Shown here: positions 18,535 to 28,419 of the stretch, one piece after another
Layout: each line of letters starts with the position of its first letter
How positions within the stretch are numbered: the stretch's first letter is position 1
Assembly (NCBI RefSeq): GCF_016918015.1
Contig: NZ_JAERMK010000002.1
Span: 124,001-188,000 of the forward strand
Length of the DNA: 64,000 nt
Source of the DNA: Glycomyces sp. YM15
GTDB lineage: Bacteria > Actinomycetota > Actinomycetes > Mycobacteriales > Micromonosporaceae
Direction of reading: 5' to 3'
Made by a program: the position numbers and the translations under genes
Notes under the pieces: generated by a model
The model's database searches: none
Seen by the model: the letters and a program-made list of their open reading frames with translations, nothing else
Told to the model about the DNA's origin: nothing

Positions 18535-18792
18535 CTAGACGTTGTCAAGTTGAAGCCTAGGCGAGAATCTTGTCAATGGAAAGATAGGGGCGAGTGATAC
18601 GGCCCTCAATGGGGTTGTGAAGTCCTGGGCCGGGAGGTCGAAGATCGGGGAGTCGCTGCCGAGCTTGGAGTCGAGGAGCTCGAAGCCTGCCGGGGCGGGG
18701 CGGGCCTCGACACAGTCGCCGTTGCCGGTGTCTGCGCTTCGGATGCTCCTGTGCCAGATTCGCTGCTGACCGGCCCTTGATTCATTCGCGTC
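18535..18792 (-). pseudogene. DUF397 domain remnant without start codon
   Basis: Read on the minus strand, the segment gives WHRSIRSADTGNGDCVEARP, then AGFELLDSKLGSDSPIFDLP and AQDF. This matches the DUF397 pattern (W-K-S-S..S, NCVEV, DSK, P-x-L-x-F). A TGA at 18793-18795 lies in frame upstream and no start codon intervenes; an ATG at 18785 is in another frame, so a one-base shift would restore an opening. DUF397 proteins are partners of an adjacent XRE-type HTH/DUF5753 regulator, and no such gene is present here. It fills most of the gap between the DoxX and patatin genes. Confidence 0.55.
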
Positions 18793-18862
18793 TCAGCAAC
18801 TCGGGGGCGATGCGCTCGGCGCTTGCCTTGGAGCTGAGGGCTACGTCGTTCCATCCGGCAAC

Positions 18863-20050
18863 TTGAACACGGTGCAACGCCTCGGGCTAAGCAGATGCGT
18901 TTCGGGGACTGCGCATTGTGGCCAAACGGGCTATCCTGAGGACAATCCGATTCCGCCGCTCCACCGCACACCGAGCGAGGCCGAATTGTCCGATGCATAT
19001 GCCCACGATGCCGACCGGTACTGGAACGACGATCATCCCGTCCTCGAACTGATCCGATCCCGTGGGGCCGCAGGCTCTGTGCCCGGTTCGCGGGCCGACG
19101 GGTTCAAGCTGGGCCTGGCCGTCGAGGGCGGCGGGATGCGCGGGGTCACCTCCGCCGCGATGCTCGTCGCCCTCGACGACCTGGGCCTGCGCGGGGTCTT
19201 CGACGCCGTCTACAGCACCTCATCGGGTTCGATCAACGCCGCCTATTTCATGGCGGGCGGCGACTGCTGGTATCCGCTGACGATCTACTTCGACGACCTG
19301 TGCACGCGCGAATTCGTGGATATGCGGAACATGTTCACCAAGCGCCCCATGCTCAACCTCGAATACGCCTTCGAGAAAGTCCTGGAGGCGACCAAGCCGC
19401 TCGACTTCGAGAGGATCCTGAAGAGCCCGGCCGAGTTCCACGTCGCGATCAGCCTGGTGGACAACCTGACCGCGATCGGCCCGCACGAGTTCGAGTCCAG
19501 AGAGGACTTGAAGTCGGCGCTGAAGGCGAGCTGCTGGATGCCCGTCGCCGTCCCAGGCACCGGCGTGTTCCGAGGCCAGCGCGCCCTCGACGGCGGCGTG
19601 CTCACCGCCCACCCCTCCCTTCTGGCCTTGGAAGACGGCTGCACCCATGTGCTCTCCCTCAGCACCAAGCCGATCAAAGCCCCGCCCACGCGGCTCTCCC
19701 CGGGCCGCCGCTACTCGGTCGCCTATCTCGATCGAATCCGGAAGGGACTCGGCCAGGCTTACGTCGCCTCCCAATTCCAGTACCGCACGCAGCGAAAGCA
19801 GTTGCAGCGCTGGATGACCGAGCCCGACCCCGGCCCGAAGGTGCTCGATCTCGCGCCGCTGCCGTGGATGAAGGAGGTCGGGAACCAGACCAGGGACCGC
19901 GACGCGCTCATGACCGCCGCCCGCCACGCGCACGCGGTCATGGCCGCCGCGATCCAGGGCATCTCGGTCGAGGAGATCCGGGACGGGTCCTTCCGGTCCG
20001 TGCCCCGCATCGTCACCGTGAGGACCGCCAATGGCGAACGCGTCGATTGA
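18863..20050 (+). CDS. Patatin-like phospholipase
   Basis: Up to 395 aa from TTG 18863; a TTG at 18986 with GAGG upstream is a likely alternative, opening LSDAYAHDADRYWNDDHPVL. The patatin fold is shown by the oxyanion loop EGGGMRGVTSAAM (about 88-100), the nucleophile elbow STSSGSINAAYF (about 118, with Ser instead of the first Gly of GxSxG), and the dyad Asp in ALDGGVLTAHPSLL (about 241-254). No signal peptide or membrane span is seen. Predicted to hydrolyse acyl chains of membrane lipids. Its last 20 bp overlap the start of the membrane kinase gene, so the two are coupled and probably work together. Confidence 0.87.
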   Translation: MNTVQRLGLSRCVSGTAHCGQTGYPEDNPIPPLHRTPSEAELSDAYAHDADRYWNDDHPVLELIRSRGAAGSVPGSRADGFKLGLAVEGGGMRGVTSAAMLVALDDLGLRGVFDAVYSTSSGSINAAYFMAGGDCWYPLTIYFDDLCTREFVDMRNMFTKRPMLNLEYAFEKVLEATKPLDFERILKSPAEFHVAISLVDNLTAIGPHEFESREDLKSALKASCWMPVAVPGTGVFRGQRALDGGVLTAHPSLLALEDGCTHVLSLSTKPIKAPPTRLSPGRRYSVAYLDRIRKGLGQAYVASQFQYRTQRKQLQRWMTEPDPGPKVLDLAPLPWMKEVGNQTRDRDALMTAARHAHAVMAAAIQGISVEEIRDGSFRSVPRIVTVRTANGERVD

Positions 20051-22385
20051 CCAGCTCTCCGTCGCTTGCGCGCACCTTCACGGCCGCACCGGAAAGCGTG
20101 CGGCCACGCCGGATCTCGACGAGTGGGACGTCGAGGACTGGCGCGCCGCGTTGCTCGACATTCCGCTCGACGAGCGCGCCTACGCCGACCGGTTGGGAAT
20201 CGACAGGTCCACCGAGATAGGCCGGCTCTGGGCTTGGTGGACGGATCCAGGTCCGAACCTGCGGGTCAATTCCGCGACCGCCGGCTTTCTGGGATGCTTC
20301 CTGCTGACCCTCATCTCGATGCACCGTTCAGACCGGATGCGGTATCACGGTGAGACCTACGAGAAGGGCGAGATCGCCGGTGAGTCGCCGGACGCGCTGT
20401 GCCGCCAGTTGGTCGCCGATCCGGCGGTGCAGGACGCGATCACGCTGCTCTACTCGCCACCCGCATGGGACCGTGAGGCGGCGGCGGTCTGGGCCACGAT
20501 CGACTTCTCGACCATGGCCTTCCACCGCCAGGGCACCACCTCGTTCATCCTCACCGTGGAATCGATGACCCGTGCCGTCGGCCGAGCGGAACGGTACGCT
20601 CTCAAATGCCTTATCTACCCCCACCTGCGCATCCCTGCGATCGTCAAGGCCACCAGGAGTTACCGGCGCGAGTTCGGCGGAGTCCGCCCTGAGAAGTCGC
20701 CACTGGTCACGGTGTGGGCCAGCCACGACAGCTGGGTGCTGATGGACTTCGTCGAGGGGACGACCCTCGCGGATTACCTTCGCGCGATCGCGAGGAGCCG
20801 TACACCCCCGAAGGCGGAGATCCTGCGGCCCGTCGACATCGAGCGGCTACGGGCCCTCGGCACCCTCCTGCTCGAGGCGATGATCGTGCTCGCGGAGAAG
20901 GTCGGACACCACAACGACCTCACGCCGTCGAACATCATCGTCCAGGAGGAGAACGGCACCCCTGTCCGGCTCAAACTCATCGACCTCGGGGTGAATTTCC
21001 TCCACACCAGGACGCTCGCCGGTGCCGAATCCCGCGAGTCCGTCTTCATCGCGCCGGAGGTGAAGGCCTCCGGTGCCGGCGGGCCACTCTCGGACCTCTA
21101 CTCGGTCGGCATGGTGCTCATAGCGATCGGCGGGATTCCGCACGGTGCGCCGGGCACCGTCCCCGACCAGTTCTACGTCGCCTCGGTCGGTCTCGCGCGC
21201 CTCCTCGAGGACCTGGTCGACGCCGAGCCGACGCAGCGCCTCGCCGTCTCGGGGGTCGATGCGGGCGACGGCCGCTTCGCCGAGATCCGCGACCTCTTCC
21301 TGTGCGAGATCGAAGTGCTGGAGGCTGCCGACAAGGACCGGCCGAAGACGCGCGTCGAGCGGTTGAAGGGCGCCCTGCCCGGTGCGGGCGCGGTCAAGCG
21401 GCAGCGCGAGATCTGGAAGGTCCGTCGCAAGCAGGTCGAGTCGACCGACCAGCGGGCGCGCCCGGTGCAGGCCCACCACCTGCGGCAGGCGAGGGGTCTC
21501 AAGCGCTGGGCCGTCGTCTGCGCGCTGCTGTCGTGGATGACGCTGGCGCTGGTGCTCACCTGGTGGTCGCGGGACCTCGACTTCTTCTGGCAGGCAAAGT
21601 GGGTGGAATACGCCAACGGCCTCCTCAACCGCTCCGGAGACCAGGGCATCCCGCTCCTCGACGACATCCGCGCCGCCGACTACGTGATCCCTGCGGCGTG
21701 GGACAACCTGCCGGTGCGGATCGTGGCCCTCGCCTACGCGATTCCGGGCTTGCGGCTGTACATGAACATCTTCGCGGACATGACACCGCATTCGTCGATC
21801 CGCAGGCGCGGCTGGAAGGGCGTGCGCACGGCGGCGGCCTCGTTCATGATGCGGGCCTCGGCGGTCTACCCGACCGTGTACATCCTGCTGCCGACGCTCG
21901 TGCAGCGGAAGTGGTGGTTCCTGTTCGCCCCGTTGGGGATCATCACGGTGGCGACGATGATCTCGGCGTGCCTGTGGTTCGCGAAGGACGCGAACGCGCG
22001 GGCGCGCGCCTGGGACGGCGGCAAGGGCCTCTCAACCGTCCCCAGAGGAGAGATCATGACGCTGCAGCGCTTGGAGTCCTGGCAGCCCGCCGCCTGGCTC
22101 TACGCCGTTCCGGTGGTCATCCTCGGGATCTTCCTCTACAACGACCGGCTGCAGGACGAGCTCATGTACGCCATCGCGATCGGCTTGATCAACATCGGCA
22201 TCTGGACGATCAAGAACACCGGCTCCGACGCTCCGTACGTGCGGGCCGGGCTCACGCGGGCGATCCTCGCGGCCGAGCGGCTCGATGTGCTGGAGGCGAA
22301 CTTGAAGACGAAGGCGGCCGAGGCGGCCCCGAAGCCCCGCGAGCGCGAACCGGAGAAGGAGGCGGTCGGCGAGGCTGCCGCCTAG
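20031..22385 (+). CDS. Atypical protein kinase fused to a multi-span membrane domain
   Basis: 784 aa. Residues 1-150 are helical and unlike known domains. A protein-kinase-like domain follows (about 165-430): beta-3 Lys in YALKCL (about 191), YRREFG helix, hinge LMDFVEGTTLADYL, catalytic loop GHHNDLTPSNIIV (about 291-303; Asp and Asn kept, HRD changed to HND, usual Lys is Thr), DLG for DFG (about 317), and FIAPEV for APE. The glycine loop is not recognisable. After a basic linker come about five membrane spans (491-512, 603-625, 630-655, 686-703, 709-728) and a charged tail. Catalysis is possible but not assured. It overlaps the patatin gene. Confidence 0.75.
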   Translation: MANASIDQLSVACAHLHGRTGKRAATPDLDEWDVEDWRAALLDIPLDERAYADRLGIDRSTEIGRLWAWWTDPGPNLRVNSATAGFLGCFLLTLISMHRSDRMRYHGETYEKGEIAGESPDALCRQLVADPAVQDAITLLYSPPAWDREAAAVWATIDFSTMAFHRQGTTSFILTVESMTRAVGRAERYALKCLIYPHLRIPAIVKATRSYRREFGGVRPEKSPLVTVWASHDSWVLMDFVEGTTLADYLRAIARSRTPPKAEILRPVDIERLRALGTLLLEAMIVLAEKVGHHNDLTPSNIIVQEENGTPVRLKLIDLGVNFLHTRTLAGAESRESVFIAPEVKASGAGGPLSDLYSVGMVLIAIGGIPHGAPGTVPDQFYVASVGLARLLEDLVDAEPTQRLAVSGVDAGDGRFAEIRDLFLCEIEVLEAADKDRPKTRVERLKGALPGAGAVKRQREIWKVRRKQVESTDQRARPVQAHHLRQARGLKRWAVVCALLSWMTLALVLTWWSRDLDFFWQAKWVEYANGLLNRSGDQGIPLLDDIRAADYVIPAAWDNLPVRIVALAYAIPGLRLYMNIFADMTPHSSIRRRGWKGVRTAAASFMMRASAVYPTVYILLPTLVQRKWWFLFAPLGIITVATMISACLWFAKDANARARAWDGGKGLSTVPRGEIMTLQRLESWQPAAWLYAVPVVILGIFLYNDRLQDELMYAIAIGLINIGIWTIKNTGSDAPYVRAGLTRAILAAERLDVLEANLKTKAAEAAPKPREREPEKEAVGEAAA

Positions 22386-22759
22386 TCGGTTTCCTCGCCG
22401 TTCGCCTTGAGCCAGCAGTCCGAGAAGCCCCGGGCGTAGTCCCAGGTCACATAATGGGTCGGATCAGGGTCGTAGGCGGGCTCGTGAACCTGCGCGCAGT
22501 TGGCCTCCAGGAGGCCGCGCAGGTTCGACATGAGCAGGCCCCAAGTGAAGTAGTGGGGTTCGTCGCAGTCGTCGCAGTCGACCACGACGCCGCGGTAGCC
22601 CTCCGGATGGAGGACCTTCTCGAACAGCTCCAGTTCGTGGAGGTCCTCGAGGAGGTCCGCGCGGTCGTCGTCGTCCAGTTCTGGCTCGAACGGGGCGAGC
22701 GCCTCCGCGTGGTCGGGATCGTCGGCGAACGGGTCGCGTGGCTCCTCATACACATTCAC
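22382..22759 (-). CDS. DUF5319 family protein
   Basis: This 125-aa acidic protein starts at GTG 22759. It reads VYEEPRDPFADDPDHAEALA, RADLLEDLHELELFEKVLHP, GVVVDCDDCDEPHYFTWGLL and EPAYDPDPTHYVTWDYARGF, all hallmarks of DUF5319. The CDDCDEPHYF stretch looks like a metal-binding knuckle, but no function is established. The gene sits next to guaB in many actinobacteria and marks the return to conserved synteny here. Its stop overlaps tail-to-tail with the kinase stop (CTAG at 22382-22385). Confidence 0.87.
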   Translation of the reverse strand: MNVYEEPRDPFADDPDHAEALAPFEPELDDDDRADLLEDLHELELFEKVLHPEGYRGVVVDCDDCDEPHYFTWGLLMSNLRGLLEANCAQVHEPAYDPDPTHYVTWDYARGFSDCWLKANGEETD

Positions 22760-22913
22760 CAGCCTAACCCTTGGCGACGACCTTGCCGGGTGAGCGCGGT
22801 GCGCGGGTGGTGACTCCCGGATGCGTGCCAGCCTCGGCTCCGCGTGCCGACACTGCGCGGTCCGCTCGTTAGCATGGGCCGCAAGTCAACCCGCTAACAC
22901 TGAGGAGACGGCC

Positions 22914-23117
22914 ATGGACGGCTTCGGCGAGAACGTAGAAGAGATCTTCGACGATGTGGTGGACGGTGTCGCGGACGCCGTGACCGACATCGACGCCACC
23001 GAGGTCTGGGAAGACGTCAGCGACGCCGCAGGCGACGCCTGGGACGCCGTGTCGGAGTCGGACGCGTTCGAGACCGTCTCTGAGGCCGTCTCTGAAGGCG
23101 TCGAAGACATTTTCTAG
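22914..23117 (+). CDS. Tiny, extremely acidic protein of unknown function
   Basis: 67 aa from ATG 22914, with a clear RBS GAGGAG at 22902-22907. The sequence is dominated by Asp, Glu, Val and Ala: MDGFGENVEEIFDDVVDGVA, then DAWDAVSESDAFETVSEAVS and GVEDIF. Phe/Trp/Val recur roughly every 7-8 residues, suggesting an amphipathic helix or helical repeat. There are only two or so basic residues, no Cys and no signal peptide. It lies between DUF5319 and guaB. I do not recognise it. Confidence 0.65.
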   Translation: MDGFGENVEEIFDDVVDGVADAVTDIDATEVWEDVSDAAGDAWDAVSESDAFETVSEAVSEGVEDIF

Positions 23118-23131
23118 GACATACCGGTTGA

Positions 23132-24838
<1,707 letters not shown>

Positions 24839-24863
24839 TTCGGGCCCTGTAGGAGGAGAGACT

Positions 24864-25985
24864 GTGCGGGAATTGGTCGAGATCGGCCCCGGCAAGATCG
24901 TGGCGCGCGGCTGGCGGCTGTCCGAAGTGGCGCTCGTGCCGACCCGGCGGACCCGGGACATCGACGACGTCTCCACCGAATGGCAGCTCGACGCCTACCG
25001 GTTCGAGATCCCGGCCATGGCGCACCCGTCCGACGCGACGATGAGCCCGGCCTCGGTGATCGAGATGGGCCGCCTCGGCGGCCTCGGCGTCCTCAACGGC
25101 GAAGGGCTCTGGTGCCGCTACGTCGACCCGAGCTCGCTGCTGAAGGAACTCGCGGACACGCCCGCCGAGAACGCCATCGAGCGGCTCCAGGAGATCTACG
25201 CCGAGCCGGTGAAGCCCGAGCTCATCGCGGAGCGGATCGCCGAACTGCGCGCGGGCGGCATCACCACCGCCATCCGCTTCAGCCCGCAGCACACCGCCGA
25301 ACTCGCGCCGCTCGCGGTCGAGGCCGGGGTCGACCTGCTGGTCATCCAGGGCACCATCGTCTCGGCGGAGCACGTCTCCTCCAACGGCGACGTCCTGAAC
25401 CTGAAGCAGTTCATCGCCGACCTGGACGTGCCCGTAGTCGTGGGCGGGGCCACCAACTACAAGACCGCGATGCACCTGATGCGCACCGGCGCCGCCGGTG
25501 TCATCGTCGGCGTCGGCTCCGACGACTGGTCCACCACGGACACGGTCCTCGGCATCGACGTCCCGATGGCCTCCGCCGTCGTCGAAGCCGCGGCCGCTCG
25601 CCGCGACTACCTCGACGAGACCGGCGGGCGCTACGTGCACCTCATCGCCGACGGCGAGATGACCAACTCCGGCGCCATCGCCAAGGCCATCGCCTGCGGC
25701 GCCGACTCGGTCATGCTCGGCTCGATCCTGGCCGACGCCGCCGAGTCCCCGGCCGCCGGCGCCTGGTGGCACTCCGCCGCCTCGCACCCGAAGCTCCCGC
25801 GCGGCCGCTTCCGCCCGGGCGACTCCGGCGACATCGAGGTCCCCGACCTCGAGGCGATCCTCTACGGCCCCAGCAATTCCTCCGACGGCAGCCAGAACCT
25901 CTTCGGGGGCCTGCGCCGCGCCATGGCCAAGACCGGCTACACCACGGTCAAGGAATTCCAGAAGGCCAGCCTGGTCACCACCTGA
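24864..25985 (+). CDS. guaB3: GuaB3 family IMP dehydrogenase-related protein
   Basis: This 373-aa protein starts at GTG 24864 with a strong RBS AGGAGGAG at 24851-24858. It is an IMPDH-like TIM barrel without the CBS insertion: WRLSEVALVPTRRTRDIDDV, EIPAMAHPSDATMSPASVIE, VVVGGATNYKTAMHLMRTGA and DGEMTNSGAIAKAIACGADS. The GPGAICTT catalytic-Cys loop of true IMPDH is replaced by VGVGSDDWSTTDTVLGI. That is the feature of the GuaB3 branch, some members of which have been reported as GMP reductase-like. Operon partner of guaB. Confidence 0.93.
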   Translation: MRELVEIGPGKIVARGWRLSEVALVPTRRTRDIDDVSTEWQLDAYRFEIPAMAHPSDATMSPASVIEMGRLGGLGVLNGEGLWCRYVDPSSLLKELADTPAENAIERLQEIYAEPVKPELIAERIAELRAGGITTAIRFSPQHTAELAPLAVEAGVDLLVIQGTIVSAEHVSSNGDVLNLKQFIADLDVPVVVGGATNYKTAMHLMRTGAAGVIVGVGSDDWSTTDTVLGIDVPMASAVVEAAAARRDYLDETGGRYVHLIADGEMTNSGAIAKAIACGADSVMLGSILADAAESPAAGAWWHSAASHPKLPRGRFRPGDSGDIEVPDLEAILYGPSNSSDGSQNLFGGLRRAMAKTGYTTVKEFQKASLVTT

Positions 25986-25994
25986 CAGCGAACC

Positions 25995-26028
25995 AAGGGC
26001 CCGGAGCGTGAAAGCGTTCCGGGCCTTT
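25995..26028 (+). terminator. guaB-guaB3 terminator
   Basis: GGCCCGGA (25998-26005) pairs with TCCGGGCC (26018-26025), extended by GCG/CGT-type pairs and followed by TTTTC. Confidence 0.75.
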
Positions 26029-26069
26029 TCGTCTTTCGCGTCCGGCCCGTCCTGTGGGAGTATCGGCCG

Positions 26070-26474
26070 ATGCTGAAACTCACCGATTTCATCATCGACT
26101 GCCCCGATACCATGAAGCTCGCGGCTTTCTACGCCGAGGTCACCGGTCAGCCGGTGAAAGACGGCAGCACCGACTCCTGGGCCGGGATCAAGTTCGGCGA
26201 GATCGAACTGGCCTTCCAGCGCGTCGACGACTTCCGCCCCCCGAGCTGGCCCGACGACGAGCACCCCAAGCAGTACCACCTCGATTTCGAAGTCGACGAA
26301 GTCGAACCCGAGCAGCAGCGCGTCATCGCCCTCGGAGCGACGCTCCAGAAGAGCTTCATCAACGACGACGGCTACGGCTGGCAGATCTACACCGACCCGG
26401 TCGGCCACCCGTTCTGCCTCTGCCGCAACAAAGGCGTGACCTGGAAAGACGGCAGCCCCGTCTGGCCGTCATGA
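26070..26474 (+). CDS. VOC-superfamily (glyoxalase-like) protein
   Basis: This 134-aa protein contains two beta-alpha-beta-beta-beta modules of the vicinal oxygen chelate fold: DFIIDCPDTMKLAAFYAEVT at the start, QYHLDFEVDEVEPEQQRVIA in the second module and GWQIYTDPVGHPFCLCR at the end. The His (YHLDFEV) and Glu/His pattern of glyoxalase-like domain proteins is partly kept. The substrate is unknown; such genes often serve as antibiotic- or metabolite-binding proteins. ATG at 26070. Confidence 0.85.
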   Translation: MLKLTDFIIDCPDTMKLAAFYAEVTGQPVKDGSTDSWAGIKFGEIELAFQRVDDFRPPSWPDDEHPKQYHLDFEVDEVEPEQQRVIALGATLQKSFINDDGYGWQIYTDPVGHPFCLCRNKGVTWKDGSPVWPS

Positions 26475-26614
26475 GCGCGCTGCCTGAGTGGGTCGGTTCG
26501 TTCGCTTCGGGCCGAGGCGATCTCGCCGAGCGGCACGAGGAGATCCTTCGCGATGAGCGCGACGAACTGGGAACCTCAGGGCCTCAGGAGGAAGCGGGTT
26601 CGGCAGGTGCGTGA
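26471..26614 (+). CDS. Possible small ORF overlapping the VOC gene
   Basis: A 47-codon frame (MSALPEWVGSFASGRGDLAE, then RHEEILRDERDELGTSGP) begins with ATG inside the VOC stop (ATGA at 26471-26474). That is a coupling arrangement seen for real genes. The charged, helical composition is compatible with coding, but it is short, has no recognised family, and could be a truncated remnant of a larger gene. Confidence 0.3.
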   Translation: MSALPEWVGSFASGRGDLAERHEEILRDERDELGTSGPQEEAGSAGA

Positions 26615-26665
26615 AGGCGAAGGTCCTGGCGGCGGCATCGGAGGAGGAGGATAGCTGCGGCTCAT

Positions 26666-27184
26666 CTATGGGCTTTCGTTGTCGGAGACCGATGTCGGAC
26701 GGGGCTCTGTGAGGGCATCCACGAAGGCGCGCCAGTCCTGCTTGTCGAGGTACCAGCGCGGGATCGCGATGCGGCGCCGACTGCCGTCAGTTCTGATCTG
26801 GTAAATCCTTGCGTCGTAGACGGAGTACTCGATGCGGTCGAATCCGCGTCGGGGGTGGATACTCCGCTGGCGCCAGTTTCCCGGCCCGGCGGTGAGCCTT
26901 CGGGAAACCGGGTCGAAGACCAGGTATCGATGGGAGCTGAGCAGCAAGACGGTGCCCGGCACGCCAGGGATGAACGCTGTCAACGACGCGACGAGGAGAA
27001 GCCACTCGGCAAGGACGTCGTCGGGGCTCTCCGGGTCGACCAGGATGAACAGGAAGCACAACGGCAGGCCGACCGCCGTGACCCATAGGCAGCGGCGCCG
27101 GTTGGAGCGGACTGCGATCGGCTTATGGAGATTCGGCGGTGGTGCCGGATCGGCGGAGCCTCGGGCACCCGGATCCGGATTCAT
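26666..27184 (-). CDS. Two-span membrane protein with PRRG domain, single copy
   Basis: 172 aa, ATG 27184. A Pro-rich N-terminus is followed by two hydrophobic segments (LWVTAVGLPLCFLFILV; EWLLLVASLTAFIPGVPGTVLLL). A cytoplasmic beta-rich unit follows: RYLVFDPVSRRLTAGPGNWR, HPRRGFDRIEYSVYDARIYQ, IRTDGSRRRIAIPRWYLDKQ, DWRAFVDAL. This unit recurs twice in the upstream gene and may be a PH-like membrane-linked domain (inference). Its start overlaps the stop of the 319-aa gene by 4 bp, so the two are co-translated. Function unknown. Confidence 0.7.
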   Translation of the reverse strand: MNPDPGARGSADPAPPPNLHKPIAVRSNRRRCLWVTAVGLPLCFLFILVDPESPDDVLAEWLLLVASLTAFIPGVPGTVLLLSSHRYLVFDPVSRRLTAGPGNWRQRSIHPRRGFDRIEYSVYDARIYQIRTDGSRRRIAIPRWYLDKQDWRAFVDALTEPRPTSVSDNESP

Positions 27185-28140
27185 CGGACCCGCTCCTGGA
27201 TCAAGTCGGTGAAGTGCTTCCAGGTCTTGGGGTCAAATTGCCAAGAACCCGTCACCAGCCGCCGCTTGCCGTCGGCGCGCACTTCATGGATGGCGTCGAG
27301 GCGGGCCGAGTATTCGAGGTGGTCGTATCCGCGGCGCGGGAACACGCGTCCGCCGGACATGCGTCCTTTGACGACGAGAGTGCCCTGCTGCGGATCGAAG
27401 ACGGCCACCTGGTTGAAGAGCAGCATGACCAGGCCGAAGCTCGTCAACATCGATGGCAGGACCACGAACAGGCTGTAGGACTCCTGCACTAGGCGCAGCA
27501 GTGGCAGGCCCACACATCCCGCGAGGTTCAGGGTGAAACCGGTAAGGAAAGCCCAGAGAAACGGTTTCCGGTTGGAGCCGATGCGGATCGCCGCGGAGGA
27601 GGGCGGGAGCCAGTCAGGGCCGGTTCTCCTGATGTGGATCCAGTCCGGAGCGGAGCGTTCACAGCCAGAAAGCAGGCCGTCAAGTTCGGTCCAATCATCG
27701 CTGTGTGCCCACCAGCGGGGAAGCGGCAGGCGGCGTGTGCCGTCCGCGCTAGCCTCGACGATCCAACCCTCCTGCATCGAGTACGTGACTCCTGTGCGGC
27801 CGCGCCTCGGGTAGGAGCGGCACCACCACCAGCCGCCAGGGCCGCGCAGGACCCGGCCGGCCGAATCAAGGGTCAGGTACGGCTGGTGGAACGGCGCGGA
27901 CACGCAGAGGATCGACATGCACAACATCGAGGCGGAAGGAACCATCAGCAGGTTCGCCCAGTGAAACGGGGCTTGTTTCGACGCGACTGACAGGACGCAC
28001 CACAGTAGGAAGCAGCCGACGGCGACGGCCAGCAGCCGCGCTCGGTGGTACCGGACGGTGTACGTCGTCCCGCTCGGTTCGGCGAAGGTAGGCACTTCGG
28101 GCATCGGTATCGGGCGTTGAGGTTCGAGGGGTGACGCCAT
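27181..28140 (-). CDS. Membrane protein with duplicated PRRG domain
   Basis: 319 aa from ATG 28140 (MASPLEPQRP); frames further upstream are non-coding. It consists of two tandem copies of a module made of two membrane spans plus a PRRG unit. Copy 1 spans LLAVAVGCFLLWCVLSVA, then SYPRRGRTGVTYSMQEGWIV and DGTRRLPLPRWWAHSDDWTE. Copy 2 spans FLWAFLTGFTLNLAGCVGLP, then FPRRGYDHLEYSARLDAIHE and DGKRRLVTGSWQFDPKTWKH. With the 172-aa partner it makes three copies of one module. I do not recognise a named family. It is divergent from the cyclase-ATPase gene. Confidence 0.72.
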   Translation of the reverse strand: MASPLEPQRPIPMPEVPTFAEPSGTTYTVRYHRARLLAVAVGCFLLWCVLSVASKQAPFHWANLLMVPSASMLCMSILCVSAPFHQPYLTLDSAGRVLRGPGGWWWCRSYPRRGRTGVTYSMQEGWIVEASADGTRRLPLPRWWAHSDDWTELDGLLSGCERSAPDWIHIRRTGPDWLPPSSAAIRIGSNRKPFLWAFLTGFTLNLAGCVGLPLLRLVQESYSLFVVLPSMLTSFGLVMLLFNQVAVFDPQQGTLVVKGRMSGGRVFPRRGYDHLEYSARLDAIHEVRADGKRRLVTGSWQFDPKTWKHFTDLIQERVR

Positions 28141-28362
28141 ATGGGGGCTTTCGTTCTTGGAGCCCGTGAGGGGTCGACTCGGTTGAGAGGATTTTATCGG
28201 CTGGGGGCGGGGCGGTGGGTCCTGCCGGATCGTCCGGTACGGGGCTCGCGGGGGTCGGCCTTTTGGCTGATCGGCCCTCCTGCTCTCGGGGAATTGTGCC
28301 TCTGCACACAGGTATCTGTCAGCTAGGCCACGTATCCTTGCCAGCGTGAAGCGCAAGAACCA

Positions 28363-28385
28363 CCCCATTCCCACAAGGAGTGGGG
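28363..28385 (+). other. Hairpin upstream of the cyclase-ATPase gene
   Basis: CCCCATTCC, 5-nt loop, GGAGTGGGG (one G-T pair), ending about 35 nt before the GTG. It may be a leader hairpin or an operator. Confidence 0.3.
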
Positions 28386-28419
28386 AACAACACACCCTGC
28401 CCTCGGCGTTGGTGCTGCT

